Below, one piece after another: positions 37,301 through 48,782 of a DNA stretch of 64,000 nucleotides. The position numbers and the translations under genes were made by a program. Within the stretch, counting starts at the first letter, position 1; the number at the start of each line of letters is the position of its first letter. Below the pieces are notes generated by a model that had not been told where the DNA came from, ran no database searches, and saw only the letters and a list, made by a program, of their open reading frames with translations. Source of the stretch: Nymphaea colorata (lineage: Eukaryota > Streptophyta > Magnoliopsida > Nymphaeales > Nymphaeaceae); assembly GCF_008831285.2 (NCBI RefSeq), contig NC_045138.2, positions 26,321,934-26,385,933 on the forward strand. Direction: 5' to 3'.

Positions 37301-39432
37301 ATTACTCTGTTTGGATGGCTAATTAAAGAGGAAGGAAATGAAAGGAAAGCTAAAAATTGTGTTTGGACGCAAAGGAAAGGGAAGGGGAAGGAGGGAAAGG
37401 AAAGGATTTCCTAGTGTATTTTTAATCCCTCCAAGCACGGAAAGAATGGGAGGGAAATGAACGGCCTTTCATCTTGGTACGAATATTGCCCTCCATGCAA
37501 TGCCATCGTGAGTGCATGGAAGCTCTCATCCAAGGGCCGATTCTGCTTCTCGCCACAGTGCAGGCGCCCTTGCCTTCTCTCCACAGTTGCAGTGCAGCTA
37601 TGCTATTCCTCTCTCTCTCTCTGTGAAGCACATAAGTACGGAAGGGTGTACTAACGATTGCCAAAGAAAGAGAGCATCTCATACAAGTATGCAAGCGGTG
37701 ATAGCAGTGCATTTATTAGAATTATACTTGGAAATCTTGACACCGTGTTTCAAGAGCTAAGAACAAGAGAAAATGGATTATGAGGACTAACAGAAGGACA
37801 TGGACGCCTCTAAGGATAAGTGAATATCTCCATGGAAAATTTTTACTGGAAGTTCAAAACCCCAAGCAAGAGATCAACCATAAACGATCGCTCAAGCTTC
37901 TGGATAATCACAATCAACTTTGACAAGAGAAACTATGGGGCATAATCCTGCTATACTAAGATATTGTTGGGGGTAAAAGAAAGATCTGCTATATCGTGAA
38001 AATTTCATGAGCTTGATGAAGAGGAAACCAACCGACCAGATCGGAGGTTTGAGAATTCTCCTCATATTATGTTCTCACATAGGAATAGTAGATGTACAAA
38101 AAGAAATCTTCTATTAGCCGACCGCCTACAGTGAACTCAGAAAGTTCTGGCAGGATCTAAGAAGATAGAATTACCCCTTTTCGACAGACTGGTTACCCAT
38201 CTCTTTGCCTTTTTTCCTCCTGTGCTAACTATTAGTTACCTGATTGTGTTATTTGCAGCTCCTTTTTCAGAATACAGTTTCTGCTTCAATCATGAGATTC
38301 TGACAGTCTTTCAGTACTCCGAGCACATTCTTGAACTGTTGTGACTACAATCGCAAATGTGCAACAACAGAATACATCTAAAAAGCATAAGTAGCAGTAG
38401 CAGCATATCCTAGGGCTTGAGCACTTACTAGCTATTAAGGGCCATCAAGATCATTACGGCAGAAGGATATGAAAACCTGGTAAATGTCCATATCGGTAAG
38501 GAATCTCGGTAACAACTCTATCGTGATAACAGCTCTTCCTTTTTTTCTCCGCCATTACAGGTTATATGTCTCTTATTACACATGCAACCTTTCCCAGCTG
38601 CAAAACAATTGGTTCCCTTCATGAGCATCCGGAAACAAAAACCTACTACCGGAATTTATTTATTGAAAAATAAGTGCCTCTTCGCATTCACTGTTTGGTG
38701 AATGCGAGTTTTAATTTGCCAATTGCTCTTCAAGATCACCAATTGCCTTAGTAAGCATCTAAGATCCAAACCTACTCCCGAAGATACTCAACAAATTTCG
38801 CTTGCATTGTAATGGGTTTCCAGAAAATGGAGGCAAAATTTGATCAACTAAGCTACAACAAAAAAACAAGGGGGCACTAACCACGTGAAGACGTCTCCAT
38901 TGGTAGTAAGAGCGCAAGAATGAAGCCCACCGAGAGCAATGCTCCGTACGTTTTCCAAATTGGGATTGAGGACGGGAGTGAAGATAGATTCCTCGTTGCC
39001 GAGGCCGAGCCTACCACCATCCCCCTTCCCCCACACCCAAATCTTACCACCGATCAAAACGGCGGAGTGGAACAAACCACACGAGATACCCACTTCGACC
39101 GACGCCGGGGATGACGTCTTCGTAAGACGTCCGGAGACGGGAGAGAGGCCGAAATCCGAAGGGAGATGGAAGGATGAGACGGTGGTTGGGTACAGCCTGC
39201 TCTCCTCCACGCCGCCGCCAAGTTGACCGCAGCTTCCTCTCCCCCATGAGAGGAGCTCCACCGCCACCGCCTCCGCCTCTGCAGCACTATGGTTAACGTC
39301 GTTTGTGGAGGGGGAATATCCCGGAGAAGACAAGGTGCCGGAGGAGGAGTAGGATCGCCGGAACAACGAGGAGAGCGACGCTGACAGGCGGCTGATGAGC
39401 AGCTGGCGTTGCCTGCTACCTATGCTCGTCAT
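33719..39432 (-). CDS. RUG3: RCC1-repeat protein, RUG3-like (mitochondrial)
   Basis: Six exons join in phase: 38882-39432, 36388-36527, 35733-35924, 35070-35198, 34476-34631, 33719-33912, giving 453 aa. The first ATG (39432; MTSIGSRQRQLLISRLSA) opens an Arg/Ser-rich, acid-free leader like a mitochondrial presequence. RCC1 blades follow through the whole protein: LLSWGRGSCGQLGGG, IWVWGKGDGGRLGLG, DVFTWGYGGFGALG, LFTWGRDEGEGRLG, WSWGGNSNFELG, VLTWGHGRQGQLG and LYMWGNAKDFQLG, with GGLHSCALT- and CGGYHSVALT-type turns. The blade series and wording match Arabidopsis RUG3 (At5g60870) as I remember it; that protein acts in mitochondrial nad2 intron splicing and complex I assembly. A GTG codon at 39447 extends the frame but is not the start. 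UVR8 and RCC1 themselves lack this leader. Confidence 0.88.
34261..34299. repeat. (CT)n microsatellite
   Basis: About 39 bp of uninterrupted CT in the last intron of the RUG3-like gene; GA on the coding strand. Confidence 0.96.
36528..38881 (-). other. First intron of the RUG3-like gene
   Basis: A 2.35 kb intron. Around 37247-37442 it has two CTGTTTGGAT phrases with GGAAAGGAAAG tracts, resembling one half of a MITE, but no matching opposite end was found. The rest shows no nested gene. Confidence 0.5.
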
Positions 39433-39816
39433 GCTGTGGCAACCCACTTCCGAATGCCTCCCCAGACGTTCAACACGGTCCCGCCTCCATCGTTCGCGCC
39501 TTCCAAATCAATATATCTCTCTCGCTGGGCTTAGGTTTAAAAAAGAAAAGAAGGCGGACTCAGAGCAGGCCTTAGAACGAAAGTTTGGTCTTGATTTTCT
39601 GTCCAAAAGGTGACTTACGTCAAGCCTGAGATAAATCAGGACTTATTAGTTCTCACGATGGGAAATTGCTGGAAATGCTTGTAATTTCTTGATTTAAAAG
39701 ATCAGCCAATTACAAACAAAAATTACATGAATTTCTAAGTTAATCAAAGCATAAGCAACAAAAAATATCTTTTGAAAATAAACATACAAGTTTGTGGGTT
39801 ATGTTATTTTTTCCAA
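39433..39816. other. Short spacer between the RUG3-like and AGCVIII kinase genes
   Basis: Both neighbours are on the minus strand, so these 384 bp hold the RUG3-like promoter/5' UTR and the kinase 3' UTR. Nothing else is recognised. Confidence 0.5.
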
Positions 39817-42306
39817 CTAGAAGTAGTCGAAGTGTGCAGGAACCGTGTAAGCTGCATCCCTCTGCACTTGGTTCCCCTGTGGCTTGCCTCTGCTGCTGCT
39901 GCTCTTGCTCATCAGTTGAGACGGCACTTCCGGTGGTCTAACCGATCTGATCAGTGCCCAGTTGACGCCTCTGAAAAACTCGTGACTCTTGATCTCCACA
40001 GACCCTTTCAGGAACCCAATTCTCTTTTTTGGGTTCTTCATCAACAGTTTGCTTATCAAGTCTTGGGCTCTCACCATCTCATCAAAGTCACTGCATCCGG
40101 CAACAATCTTTTGGAAGCTCAGAGGCTGCTTGATTATGTTGATCAGTGTTTTCTCATTGTTGTCACCTCTAAACGGTGTTCTCCCATACAGCATCTCATA
40201 CAAGAACACTCCAAAGGTCCACCAGTCTACGGCGCTGCCATGACCCATTCCCGAGATCACCTCCGGCGCCAAGTACTCATGCGTGCCGACGAATGATTTC
40301 GACCTAGCATTAATGGGTTCGACGACCACCTCCGGGCTCGGTTCCTTTGCAAGCTTTTTCACAGTGGTGGTGGTGGAGGAGGCGGTGTTCGTGGTGGTAG
40401 TGGTGGTGGTGGTGCTCATGGTGGTGGCAGTAATAACAGTGATATGCTTCGGGTTCTTTCGAGATCCATTAACACCTTTAGCCACAGAGAAGCATGAGAT
40501 TACAGGCTGCATAGGTAGTGCACAAGAGTAGGCATGATCTGCAACTTCACATTGCTGCTCGGCAGAATCTTCATCTGTGCTCGGCTTCGGCTTGAGGAGT
40601 TTCGGAACCACATCGCATTTGAGGGAGAGGTCGAAATCAGAAAGCATTATGTGCCCATCTTCCCGAACAAGCACATTTTCAGGCTTCAGGTCTCTATAAA
40701 CCACTCCCATCATATGCAGATACTCCAGGGCTAACAGCACCTCTGCCGCATAGAACCTGGTTTGCATTAATGAAACCAAACGATATTAGCATCTCTCTTA
40801 TGGAGACTCAGTGACAACATATGATTAGACCTGCAAACGTATTACTACTTGGAACTTAAGAATTCAACCAACAACTACCCCAAACAGGTTTCGACCACTT
40901 ACCAGTTTAAACTCAGATCTTGTGAATGCTTTTATCCGCAAACTTATTTATATACAGGGATCCTGGATCCTTCCAACCTCATCTTTTTTGTGTCACCTTG
41001 TTATAATGAGACCATGAAATCTCATTCTTTTCTTTTTCTTTTTCCCTTTAGGAAGCAGGAGGTGGATTGTGGGCCCAACAGAGTCTTTATCTTTGAGTGG
41101 GCAGTCTAGGTTTTGGGTTTGTCACACTTCTGATAATTCTGATCCCTCAGTTGGGCGATTCAGTCCAAATCATTATATGCTTCGTTTTTTTCTCTATTTT
41201 TCCATTAAAGGAACTCCTTTTTATACTTCCATGAACTTGAAGGGTCTCTTCCTTAATGATTAAACGTCATGAACCCAGATCATGCTCAGAAAGGCAAGGA
41301 GTCAAGGTTCATAAAGTCGAATCAGGGCCTTTACCTCATCATTTTTTATACTTCCATTTCCACACCCATCTCATTTTGGGATTTTTTTTTTCTTTGGAGG
41401 CAACCAACTTTCATCTGATCTTTATCATGCTTGGGTTGTTTAAAGTGTGAAAGTGCTCATCTTCTGCTGACTAAAATGTCGGTTTAGTAAAGAATCGAAT
41501 CCAACTCTGACCTCTTTTTTAGCTTGAAGAAATTAGGCCGAGCCACTCGTCATGATTTCGTCAAACCAGAAAGAGGGTCACAATCTTAGTTACAAGGCGA
41601 TGGCATCCTAAAATTTTACAGGGAAAAGTCACAAATGCAGAGAAATTAAAGAGAAGAAGGTGGATAGATAGTTACAGGGTCGTAGATTTTGAACTTACTT
41701 GGCGGAGGAAACGGAGAACCGCCTGTTTGGCTGACGCTGCCGGACGGTGTGGAGGTCACCACCAGGGCAGTACTCCATGACCAAGCACGAGTAATGCGAG
41801 GCCTCGAACTGCGCATAAAGCGTCGGGAGGAAAGGATGGTCCAGCGTCGCCAGTATCTCCTTCTCCATCTCCGCTCTCTGCAGCTTGTTCCTCACCACCA
41901 ACGCCTCCCGATCCACTACCTTCATGGCGTAGAGGCATGTGGAGAAAAAGGGGTAGCGCAGCTGGCAGAGGTAAACATTGCCTATGTCGCCGCTGCCCAC
42001 CCGCCGGAGGAGGCGGAAATGGTCGAGTCCCACCGTACCTTTCTCTCTCCTCAGCAGCTTCATCGCTTCCCACGCCGCTTGATTTGCCTTATGGGGCTTG
42101 CCTACCGTGATGCTAACAGATGCCGGCTTACGAACAGAGGCGGTCGAGCTCGAGCTACTGAAACTCAAGTCGCTGATGCGGCTGTTGGTGCTCGAGTTCT
42201 GGCCGGTGGTGGTAGTAGCAGCGGCGGCGGCGGCGGTGGTGGTACCGGAAGACGAGCCGCTGCTCTCGTACTCGTCGTCTTCAGGACACCTGGTAGTCAT
42301 TGCCAT
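39817..42306 (-). CDS. AGCVIII serine/threonine protein kinase
   Basis: Plant-specific AGC kinase; members such as PINOID, WAG and D6PK phosphorylate PIN auxin carriers at the plasma membrane. Exons 41699-42306 and 39817-40756 give 515 aa. A Ser/Thr/Ala-rich N-tail (1-60) leads to [13 protein letters not shown] and the kinase domain: P-loop [10 protein letters not shown] (104-113), AMKV lysine (129), [27 protein letters not shown] (Asp 225), and DFD (243-245) in place of DFG, the AGCVIII hallmark. An insertion of about 100 residues between DFD and the activation loop ([14 protein letters not shown]) carries a Thr run. The C-terminus FDYF is a PDK1-docking motif like PINOID's. The KPHKAN lead-in resembles AGC1/D6PK kinases, whereas the FDYF end resembles the PINOID/AGC3 group, so the subgroup stays open. 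Confidence 0.93.
40364..40427. repeat. Coding GGT/CCA-type trinucleotide repeat
   Basis: On the plus strand the segment is GGTGGT-rich; on the coding strand it is ACC/ACT and encodes the Thr-rich run ([11 protein letters not shown] and neighbours) within the kinase activation-segment insertion. It is likely to vary in length. Confidence 0.85.
40757..41698 (-). other. Intron of the AGCVIII kinase gene
   Basis: A 942-bp intron between ...SSA(K) and FYAAEV. Donor GTAAGT and acceptor AACCAG are good. No nested feature seen. Confidence 0.8.
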
Positions 42307-42311
42307 CCTCC

Positions 42312-42350
<39 letters not shown>

Positions 42351-44301
42351 TCTCTACGCGACTGTAGTCTCGGTCCGAGTTAAAATAGCGGGAGTGGTCG
42401 TCTTCTCCAAATGATGAAAGGGGCCGGAAACGTGTCAGCTTTGTCTTTCAAGTTATCTTCCGTGATGATGATGATGGTCCTTCTCCTTTATTAGCTTGTG
42501 TTTTAAATCTAAATTTCCTTGTAAAATCTTAAATCTGTATATCTCGAACAGTTCAAGGCGAGATGAGCTTTGGTAGTAACTGTTACTACCGGAGGAAGGG
42601 TTTAAAAATTGGTGCAGAAAGCATAATTGGCACAGAGAGAGAGAGAGAGAGAGAGCAGAGCATTGAAAGAAAGAAAAAGAGTTAACAAAGTTTTGCTAAG
42701 AAGAAGAAATAGACTTTTGAATCAAACCTCATCTCATCCTCTCCTTTTTTTGTGGAAAAGAGATCGAAGATACATTTCAATTAATCTTAGTAGCATCAAA
42801 AGCAAACTACTACAAAATAACATGTCACGTGTCCTTGCAAACGAGCCTATAAGCTATACAACAAAAGGTTTTAAGACTATGGCATTATGTGGAAAATGAG
42901 AGGTGGTCGTTGCCTGGAGCTTCTGAAAAAGAGAAAAGGAAAGGGCATACGCATGTCCTCGTGCCTTGAACAATGAAAAAGATGGCTGACTGCCCCTTCT
43001 TCTTTTAACTCTTTTGCGGAGTTTTTGTCAATTTCCAGTTAAAAGGGAGGGGGGTGGTGGGAAAAGGATTTCCCACGTAACGCCTGCGTCTTCTTTAACT
43101 ACAGTGGGTGGTGCTCGTCAGTCGTCCCATCTGTCCCCTGTGACACAAATTAGGGAAAGCAAGGACTTCTCTTGCCTACGGCGACGGCTGTGCTGCTGTC
43201 TATTTCCATGGAGAAATGAGATCAATCACCTAAGGACTGTGATAGCGATTACTTTCCAGACGTCTTTTCATAACCTGCTGTTGCTGAAACTTGAGTATGC
43301 GCTTACGAAAGCATTCTCACACCTAAAGATGTTAGATCTAAGATTCTAAGACCCAACCAGAGTGCATTTCTTAGTCTGTTCATCCCCAGCTTGCTGGTCT
43401 CAATGAAAGGAAGGAAAGTTTGAAAAGGCGAATTAGATTTTAGTCGAGAGAATCCCTGTACCATGAAAAAACAAACCATGCTGAGTTCACCATTTGGCCA
43501 AAAATGCCAGCTTCAAATATATGACCAGATCTTTACAAATCATTGCCTACAAAAACCATTTCTCTCTCTCTCTCTCTCTCTCTCTCCATATCATTCATGT
43601 TATGAATCCCTCTGGAACGAGTTGGCCTGCTCGCTCCCACTTTTTTCCTGATTCCTTCCACACGACTCACCATATCCGTGTACCGTTCATTACCAACAAT
43701 GCACGATCATAGCCATGCACAAAATCAGAACTCAAGCAATTCAAGAAGTAATGACCCATACGGCTTTTCAAACAAATATACGACGGAACCGCACCGTCAC
43801 CTGGCCGGCCAATGCAATCACCACAACACGCTATAAATGGACCCCAAACCATTAAAGCAAAGGGTCATCCCTATAAAAGAAAAAGATGTTAAGGAGGTGA
43901 CTCTTCATTAACAAACACGTCCACAGAAAACCTAAAGAAATGAACAAGGTTAGCAAGAAAGCTACAGCAACGAAGCATCAATTGGAGAACCATGACTTTT
44001 AGATCCACAGGTAGGGATTTTCTCAAGACGAATGGTAGCTTCTACAATGAGGACCCAAAAATGAAAAATTTCTACCTGCAGAATATCATTCACATTTCAT
44101 TAATTTAATAGTAGGCCGCTACTGAAAGAAAAACACATTTTTCTTTCTCTCATCAAGCATCGAGGAAACAAATCCTGTGTGAAACTGATTACAACTACTA
44201 CACTTCAGAAATCAACGGCACAGGATGTGCCAGGGAACATCAAGAGTATGAGAAGCAACAGCCCAACCCTCCAAAAGAGGTTTACAAGGGAACAAATTAG
44301 T
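42307..44301. other. Intergenic region upstream of the AGCVIII kinase
   Basis: Holds the kinase promoter on the right of 42306 and the 3' UTR of the DUF1644 gene near 44300. GA and CT runs occur at 42636-42655 and 43561-43587. No gene recognised. Confidence 0.5.
42309..42355. repeat. (CT)n tract, GA on the sense strand, at the kinase start codon
   Basis: About 47 bp of nearly pure CT with one TAT interruption ends three bases before the ATG at 42306. On the coding strand it is a GA-rich leader; GA repeats at plant 5' UTRs bind BPC-type GAGA factors. That role is inferred, not shown. Confidence 0.9.
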
Positions 44302-45396
44302 TTAGATCTCATCCGAGGTCCCAGGCCTGTCCCCATCTTGCTGCCTAGGGGATCCTGACACACCTTCCCCATTGTTAGCCGTACTGCTATTTGCACTGGC
44401 ACCTCCTACTTCCTCGTAACTCTCTCCCCAGAGACTCCGCCTGGCTACTGGAGCAGAGGTTGTTCTACGACGTGTCCTTGTCACTCCTCTGTATCTAGAT
44501 GGGAACACCCACTCCCTGTTGAGAGGGGATCCCGGCCGGAATACTCTGAACAGAAGAAGCACAGTCCACCAGTTGCCTTCATCACTAGGAAGCTCAACCT
44601 CATGCCCCGTAAGGTCACTCTCCCCATCAACCTCAAAGGAGTCCTCAAACATCAGTGCTCCAGGCATTGCCGAGCGAATGGTGCTTAGAACATCTCCCAG
44701 ATCTCTTTGTCGTTCCAAACGCCTCCAATCACGCTGCCGGTCTGGGTCCACTTCTGATGGACGGGCAAGTGGGTGTTCATGTCTTGCATGCTTCCTGAGA
44801 TCTGAATATGTGCCACTATATGTACAAGATTCCTGTGCACAACTCCTGGTCTTTGTGTTCATGAAACGGCGTGCAGACTCCACTACAATCCATCCATTTA
44901 TCTCTCCACGGCAAAGCGGGCAAGAAAGCTTTGGCATTTCCTGGTGCTCACAGATTGCATCCGCAGCTTGCTGACCATCTTGGGCTGCATGAACATCTGA
45001 ATCAGTAACCCTGTCCCTTTGATCGGTTGAATGAGAAGAGGAAGCTCTTAATGGCCATGCCTCTGAAAGATTTTCTACATGGGTGACGAATGCAGGTGAT
45101 AGGGAAGCAGATTCAGTAAATGCTTTACGGAACTGATCAAGACAATTTGAATGGCGATAGCTGGTATCACACATGTAAGGACGGCAGCCTTTGTCATGGG
45201 AAGAACATAAAAGCAGCACAGCATTATGGGGATGCTCCATGCAGACAGGGCATCGCACTTCTTCCCATTCCTTTATGTCTTCCACTTCTGTGGGATTTCT
45301 TGATGAAGATCGCCTACTGCGACTAGAGCTACAATGAAAAGGAGACGGCCTGCATCTGTGAAGAGAGGTAGAACGGTCTCTTCTTTCCTTTGGCAT
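44302..45396 (-). CDS. DUF1644 zinc-finger protein
   Basis: A single coding exon of 364 aa, complete from the ATG at 45396 to the stop at 44302. The N-terminal 35 residues are Arg/Ser-rich. A RING-like Cys/His block follows (VRCPVCMEHPHNAVLLLCSS, then CRPYMCDTSYRHSNCLDQF, about 48-90), a second CPLCRGEINGW motif (about 159-169), and a C2H2-like CAQESCTYSGTYSDLRKHAR..H (about 185-210). This is the layout of the plant DUF1644 family, some members of which are reported in rice stress and ABA responses. The C-terminal part has a hydrophobic WWTVLLLFRVF strip followed by Arg/Ser-rich low complexity. The biochemical role is unknown. An acceptor at 45410 just upstream of the ATG indicates a spliced 5' UTR. 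Confidence 0.9.
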   Translation of the reverse strand: MPKERRDRSTSLHRCRPSPFHCSSSRSRRSSSRNPTEVEDIKEWEEVRCPVCMEHPHNAVLLLCSSHDKGCRPYMCDTSYRHSNCLDQFRKAFTESASLSPAFVTHVENLSEAWPLRASSSHSTDQRDRVTDSDVHAAQDGQQAADAICEHQEMPKLSCPLCRGEINGWIVVESARRFMNTKTRSCAQESCTYSGTYSDLRKHARHEHPLARPSEVDPDRQRDWRRLERQRDLGDVLSTIRSAMPGALMFEDSFEVDGESDLTGHEVELPSDEGNWWTVLLLFRVFRPGSPLNREWVFPSRYRGVTRTRRRTTSAPVARRSLWGESYEEVGGASANSSTANNGEGVSGSPRQQDGDRPGTSDEI

Positions 45397-48088
45397 GTTA
45401 ATGCTATAACTGTTATCACAAGGGGAAAAATGTCACTTGCATGCTTGCAACTTATACAATTAGAGCACATCTCAAGACCAAGAATGGACCTGAATATGGG
45501 CAACAGATACATGAGTCAGCTGTATAAGTTAAGACCCGATATGCACATGTCAATACGAATCATGGTTATATTTTCAATCCAAAAAAAATCTCTTGTCAAT
45601 TTCTCACAAGTAGAAACAGTGTAACAAGAAACATGCGATGTTACAAGCATGGAAACCATCTTTGGCACGAAACCAAGTAATTTGGATCGTACCACACTAC
45701 CAATGGCCAAGGAAGACCCTTATGGTTTTACTAGGCTAAAATACGATGAAAGCAGGAGGTTTTACCATGAAATGTAGAAAGCCAAAAGAACAAAAAGGAA
45801 CCCATGATCAACACACCATACAAAGTTTTGTAACATGGCAAATCAACAGTAGGCATAGGAAACCAAATCAAACAACAGATAAATAGTTTGGTTGCCACAC
45901 AATCCCGATAGTTTGCATTTAATAAAAACTAACGTTGAACATAAACAATACAGAGTTGTTCTTCTTCCTTGATATTGCTTTCAAATAGCATTCTCATAAA
46001 TCTCTCTGAAGGATCCTTCCATTTATGAGACACCGTATTTGATTCCCATAACAATTACACATTAACACTGAAAATTACTATTTCACGTGTATCCAGTGCA
46101 TATACACCAATACTTGCTAACAGTAGGTTAACCAAATAAAAAAAATTTTGAAAGGGGAAGAAGAACACAAGTCATTAAGCAGGAAAAAGGGCTGGGCAGC
46201 TGTAAACAGCATTTGACTTTAAGAAATTACTGAACCATATTGAGTGCCATAAAATGGGGGAAAAAACCAAAAAAGAAAAGATGAATATTTACAAATAGCT
46301 GATCAGTTTCATATCCTTAGTTTTTAAATTTTTCTTAGTCATAGTTGTCCATTCATAATGAAATCCAACTCACCAACATAACAGCAAAAAAGAAACGTTG
46401 AGAATTAGATCAGCCAAAAACAGAGGTCGGACAAGAACCATTGTAGCTCTTACCGTTGGTAAAGAGAAAACCATATAGGACTTAAGGACATAGCACCATA
46501 CCATATAGCAGCTAATATATAAAAGATACAACAATGACAAGAAAATCTATTCCCAAATTACCAGTCACTGTCTATACAGTAAGTAATAAGATCAGTGCTG
46601 GGTTGAACTAAAAAAAATCACTGTACTGCAAAAGGGAACAGTTAAAACTAAAAGTGATGCACCACAATTTGTTGTAATCACTAATCCTGAAAAGCTTCAT
46701 TGGAGTCCAACGTATGTCTCTACTTCTGCTGAAAGCAACCAAAATAGAGGGTACAGACTGTCTGGACCCCTCAATCTCAGACAAAGAAAACCTGGACTTG
46801 TCTATCGAGCTAGTTAGGCAATATGCCGATATTCTATCTCTTAACACCATTAAAGCTCTTATTTCAGGCAACATGGACAGAAATTTACTGATGCAGTTCC
46901 AAACAAAAGCTACTCCAATTTAGAGGCAAAGAAAAATCACTTGCAATGAGCGTGACTGTTCAGAGCCAATCCAAAAAGAAATCTCTTCCTTTCAATTTCT
47001 TTCTTCAATAGTTGACTCTTCATGCTCTTTTCCTTCTTCAATCATTGAAAAATATTAATTACTTAAGACGTAGCCAACAAATGGTCTACAAAATCTGACC
47101 ACTCTAGCAGAAGATCAATTGCTTCCTCACATGGTACTGAGTGGACAGCACTGATTATCTGGCCACTCCATGGAATTTTGCTTAAACAATAGTGACCTAA
47201 ACAGACCATAATCTATAGTACGGAAAAAAAACACACCACCACTACATAGTCACCTTCATCTGAAACTCCAGTACAGTAGAAAGTCCATAACCCAGGATCC
47301 TCAAATTCTTCCAGCATAATAAGTAGAAACCTGTGCTGCCATCAAAAAGTCAGTACTTTCCTAGCTTTGTATTAGAAAATAGGGGTCAGTGGCAACCAGA
47401 CCACTCTATCTGTTTGTGATTTCTGGCAAATTGACTATAAGGATCTAACAATCAAGTACCTAAAAATGGCTTTGTAGATGAAGCATAGATAACAGCACCC
47501 AGCAGGGCCAGCACAATAGAGAATAGGCAAACAAACCTCAAACGGCTAGTTTGAGCATAAAACTAGAAAAAGAGAAATTCTGACATGATTAATGATACTT
47601 GAAAATAGTTGAAATCATCCTAAATGAAATATTTAGCATGTGAAAAAACCCTGCAGCATCGATCGTTTAAAGAGCAGAACTGTACCACATAAAGACATAT
47701 GGACACAAGAAATCATCAGAATTGATGCAAATATTGGAAGTTCACAAAAAACATTAAACCATCAGAGAAAAATTAGAATAGCAATAAAGCCACTACATAT
47801 CCATATGTTTGGACATTCTTTTTTTCATGCTTATACGCAGGCAAGAATTGAGTAATAATACATAGGATTGACTGCAGCGTTTGCATTTGCCCATATTTCT
47901 CCAATGACATGAAAAAAAGTCCTACTATATGGTGGCTAGATAAAAGCATGCTATTTGTGTCACATCAAGCCATTAAAAGGTATGCACTTAACCGAAACTT
48001 TTTCCTTCAAAAAACCAGCAATGACATCTAAGGATGACAGAAGAGGAAGGTGGATAGTGTATACTGTAAATCCATATGCCTGTGCCCA

Positions 48089-48782
48089 TAGGGCTGCACA
48101 CGATCTGAGTCAAGCCCGACTTGGCCACCTCGAGCTCCTTATAGCAAGCTCAAGCTCAACTCGACTACACAAAATCGAGCTCGAACCCAACTCGTTCGTT
48201 TAGCGTTAACTCGTGTAAGCATTAACTCATTAACTCGTATAAGCATTAATTCGTGTAACTTGTTTAACTCATGTAAGCATTAACTCGTGTAAGTATTTAA
48301 CTCGTGTAAGCATTAACTCGTGTAACTTGTGAAATTTTACTTTTAGAGCTCGAAGTCGAGTTGAGCTCCTTATAGCAAGCTCGTGTAAGCGTTAATTCGT
48401 GTAAGCGTTAATTTGTCTCCTTATAGCGTTAACTCGTGTAAGCGTTAATTCGTGTAAGCGTTAATTTGTGTAACTCGTTTAACTCATGTAAGCATTAACT
48501 CGTGTAACTCGTGTGTAAGTATTTAACTCATGTAACTTGTGAAAATTTGCTTTTACCCTAAAAGTTAAAACCGATGATTCGGTGAACCGGTTTTGGCAAT
48601 ATTATATGGAGTACCGGTTTGTGGGTCGACTCGAGCATAAATTACTCGAGTTCCTAAAACTCAAACTCGACTAGTTTTGTAAGCTTGACTCGAGTTGTTT
48701 CTAAACAAGTCGAGCACGAGCCAAATTTTTTCGAGCGAGTTCGAGTTGAGCCCGAGTTGGCTCCGCTCGTTGTGCAGCCCTA
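48089..48782. mobile_element. hAT-type MITE (TAGGGCTGCACA ends) with minisatellite core
   Basis: The left end TAGGGCTGCACA and the right end TGTGCAGCCCTA are perfect inverted repeats of 12 bp. Complementarity continues loosely inward (AAGCCCGACTTGG against GAGCCCGAGTTGG on the other strand). The flanks TGTGCCCA (48081-48088) and TGTGTCCA (48783-48790) match at 7 of 8 bases, as expected for an old 8-bp hAT target duplication. There is no coding capacity. Length is 694 bp. Confidence 0.8.
48194..48540. repeat. Minisatellite of GTTAACTCGTGTAAGC-type units
   Basis: More than fifteen imperfect units of the form (T)TAACTCGTGTAAGCAT / TAACTCGTGTAACTTG follow one another, interrupted near 48345-48385 by GAGCTCCTTATAGCAAGCTC, which also occurs near 48130. 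It makes up half of the MITE. Confidence 0.85.

Noticed and set aside
37247-37442. A MITE in the first intron of the RUG3-like gene
   Set aside because: CTGTTTGGAT phrases occur, but no complementary opposite end was found, so it was left as a note on the intron.
39433-39447. N-terminal extension of the RUG3-like protein
   Set aside because: It would start at GTG; the ATG at 39432 begins a mitochondrial-type presequence.
48194-48540. A CRISPR-like repeat array
   Set aside because: The units are contiguous and imperfect without spacers, and lie within a plant MITE; this is a minisatellite.
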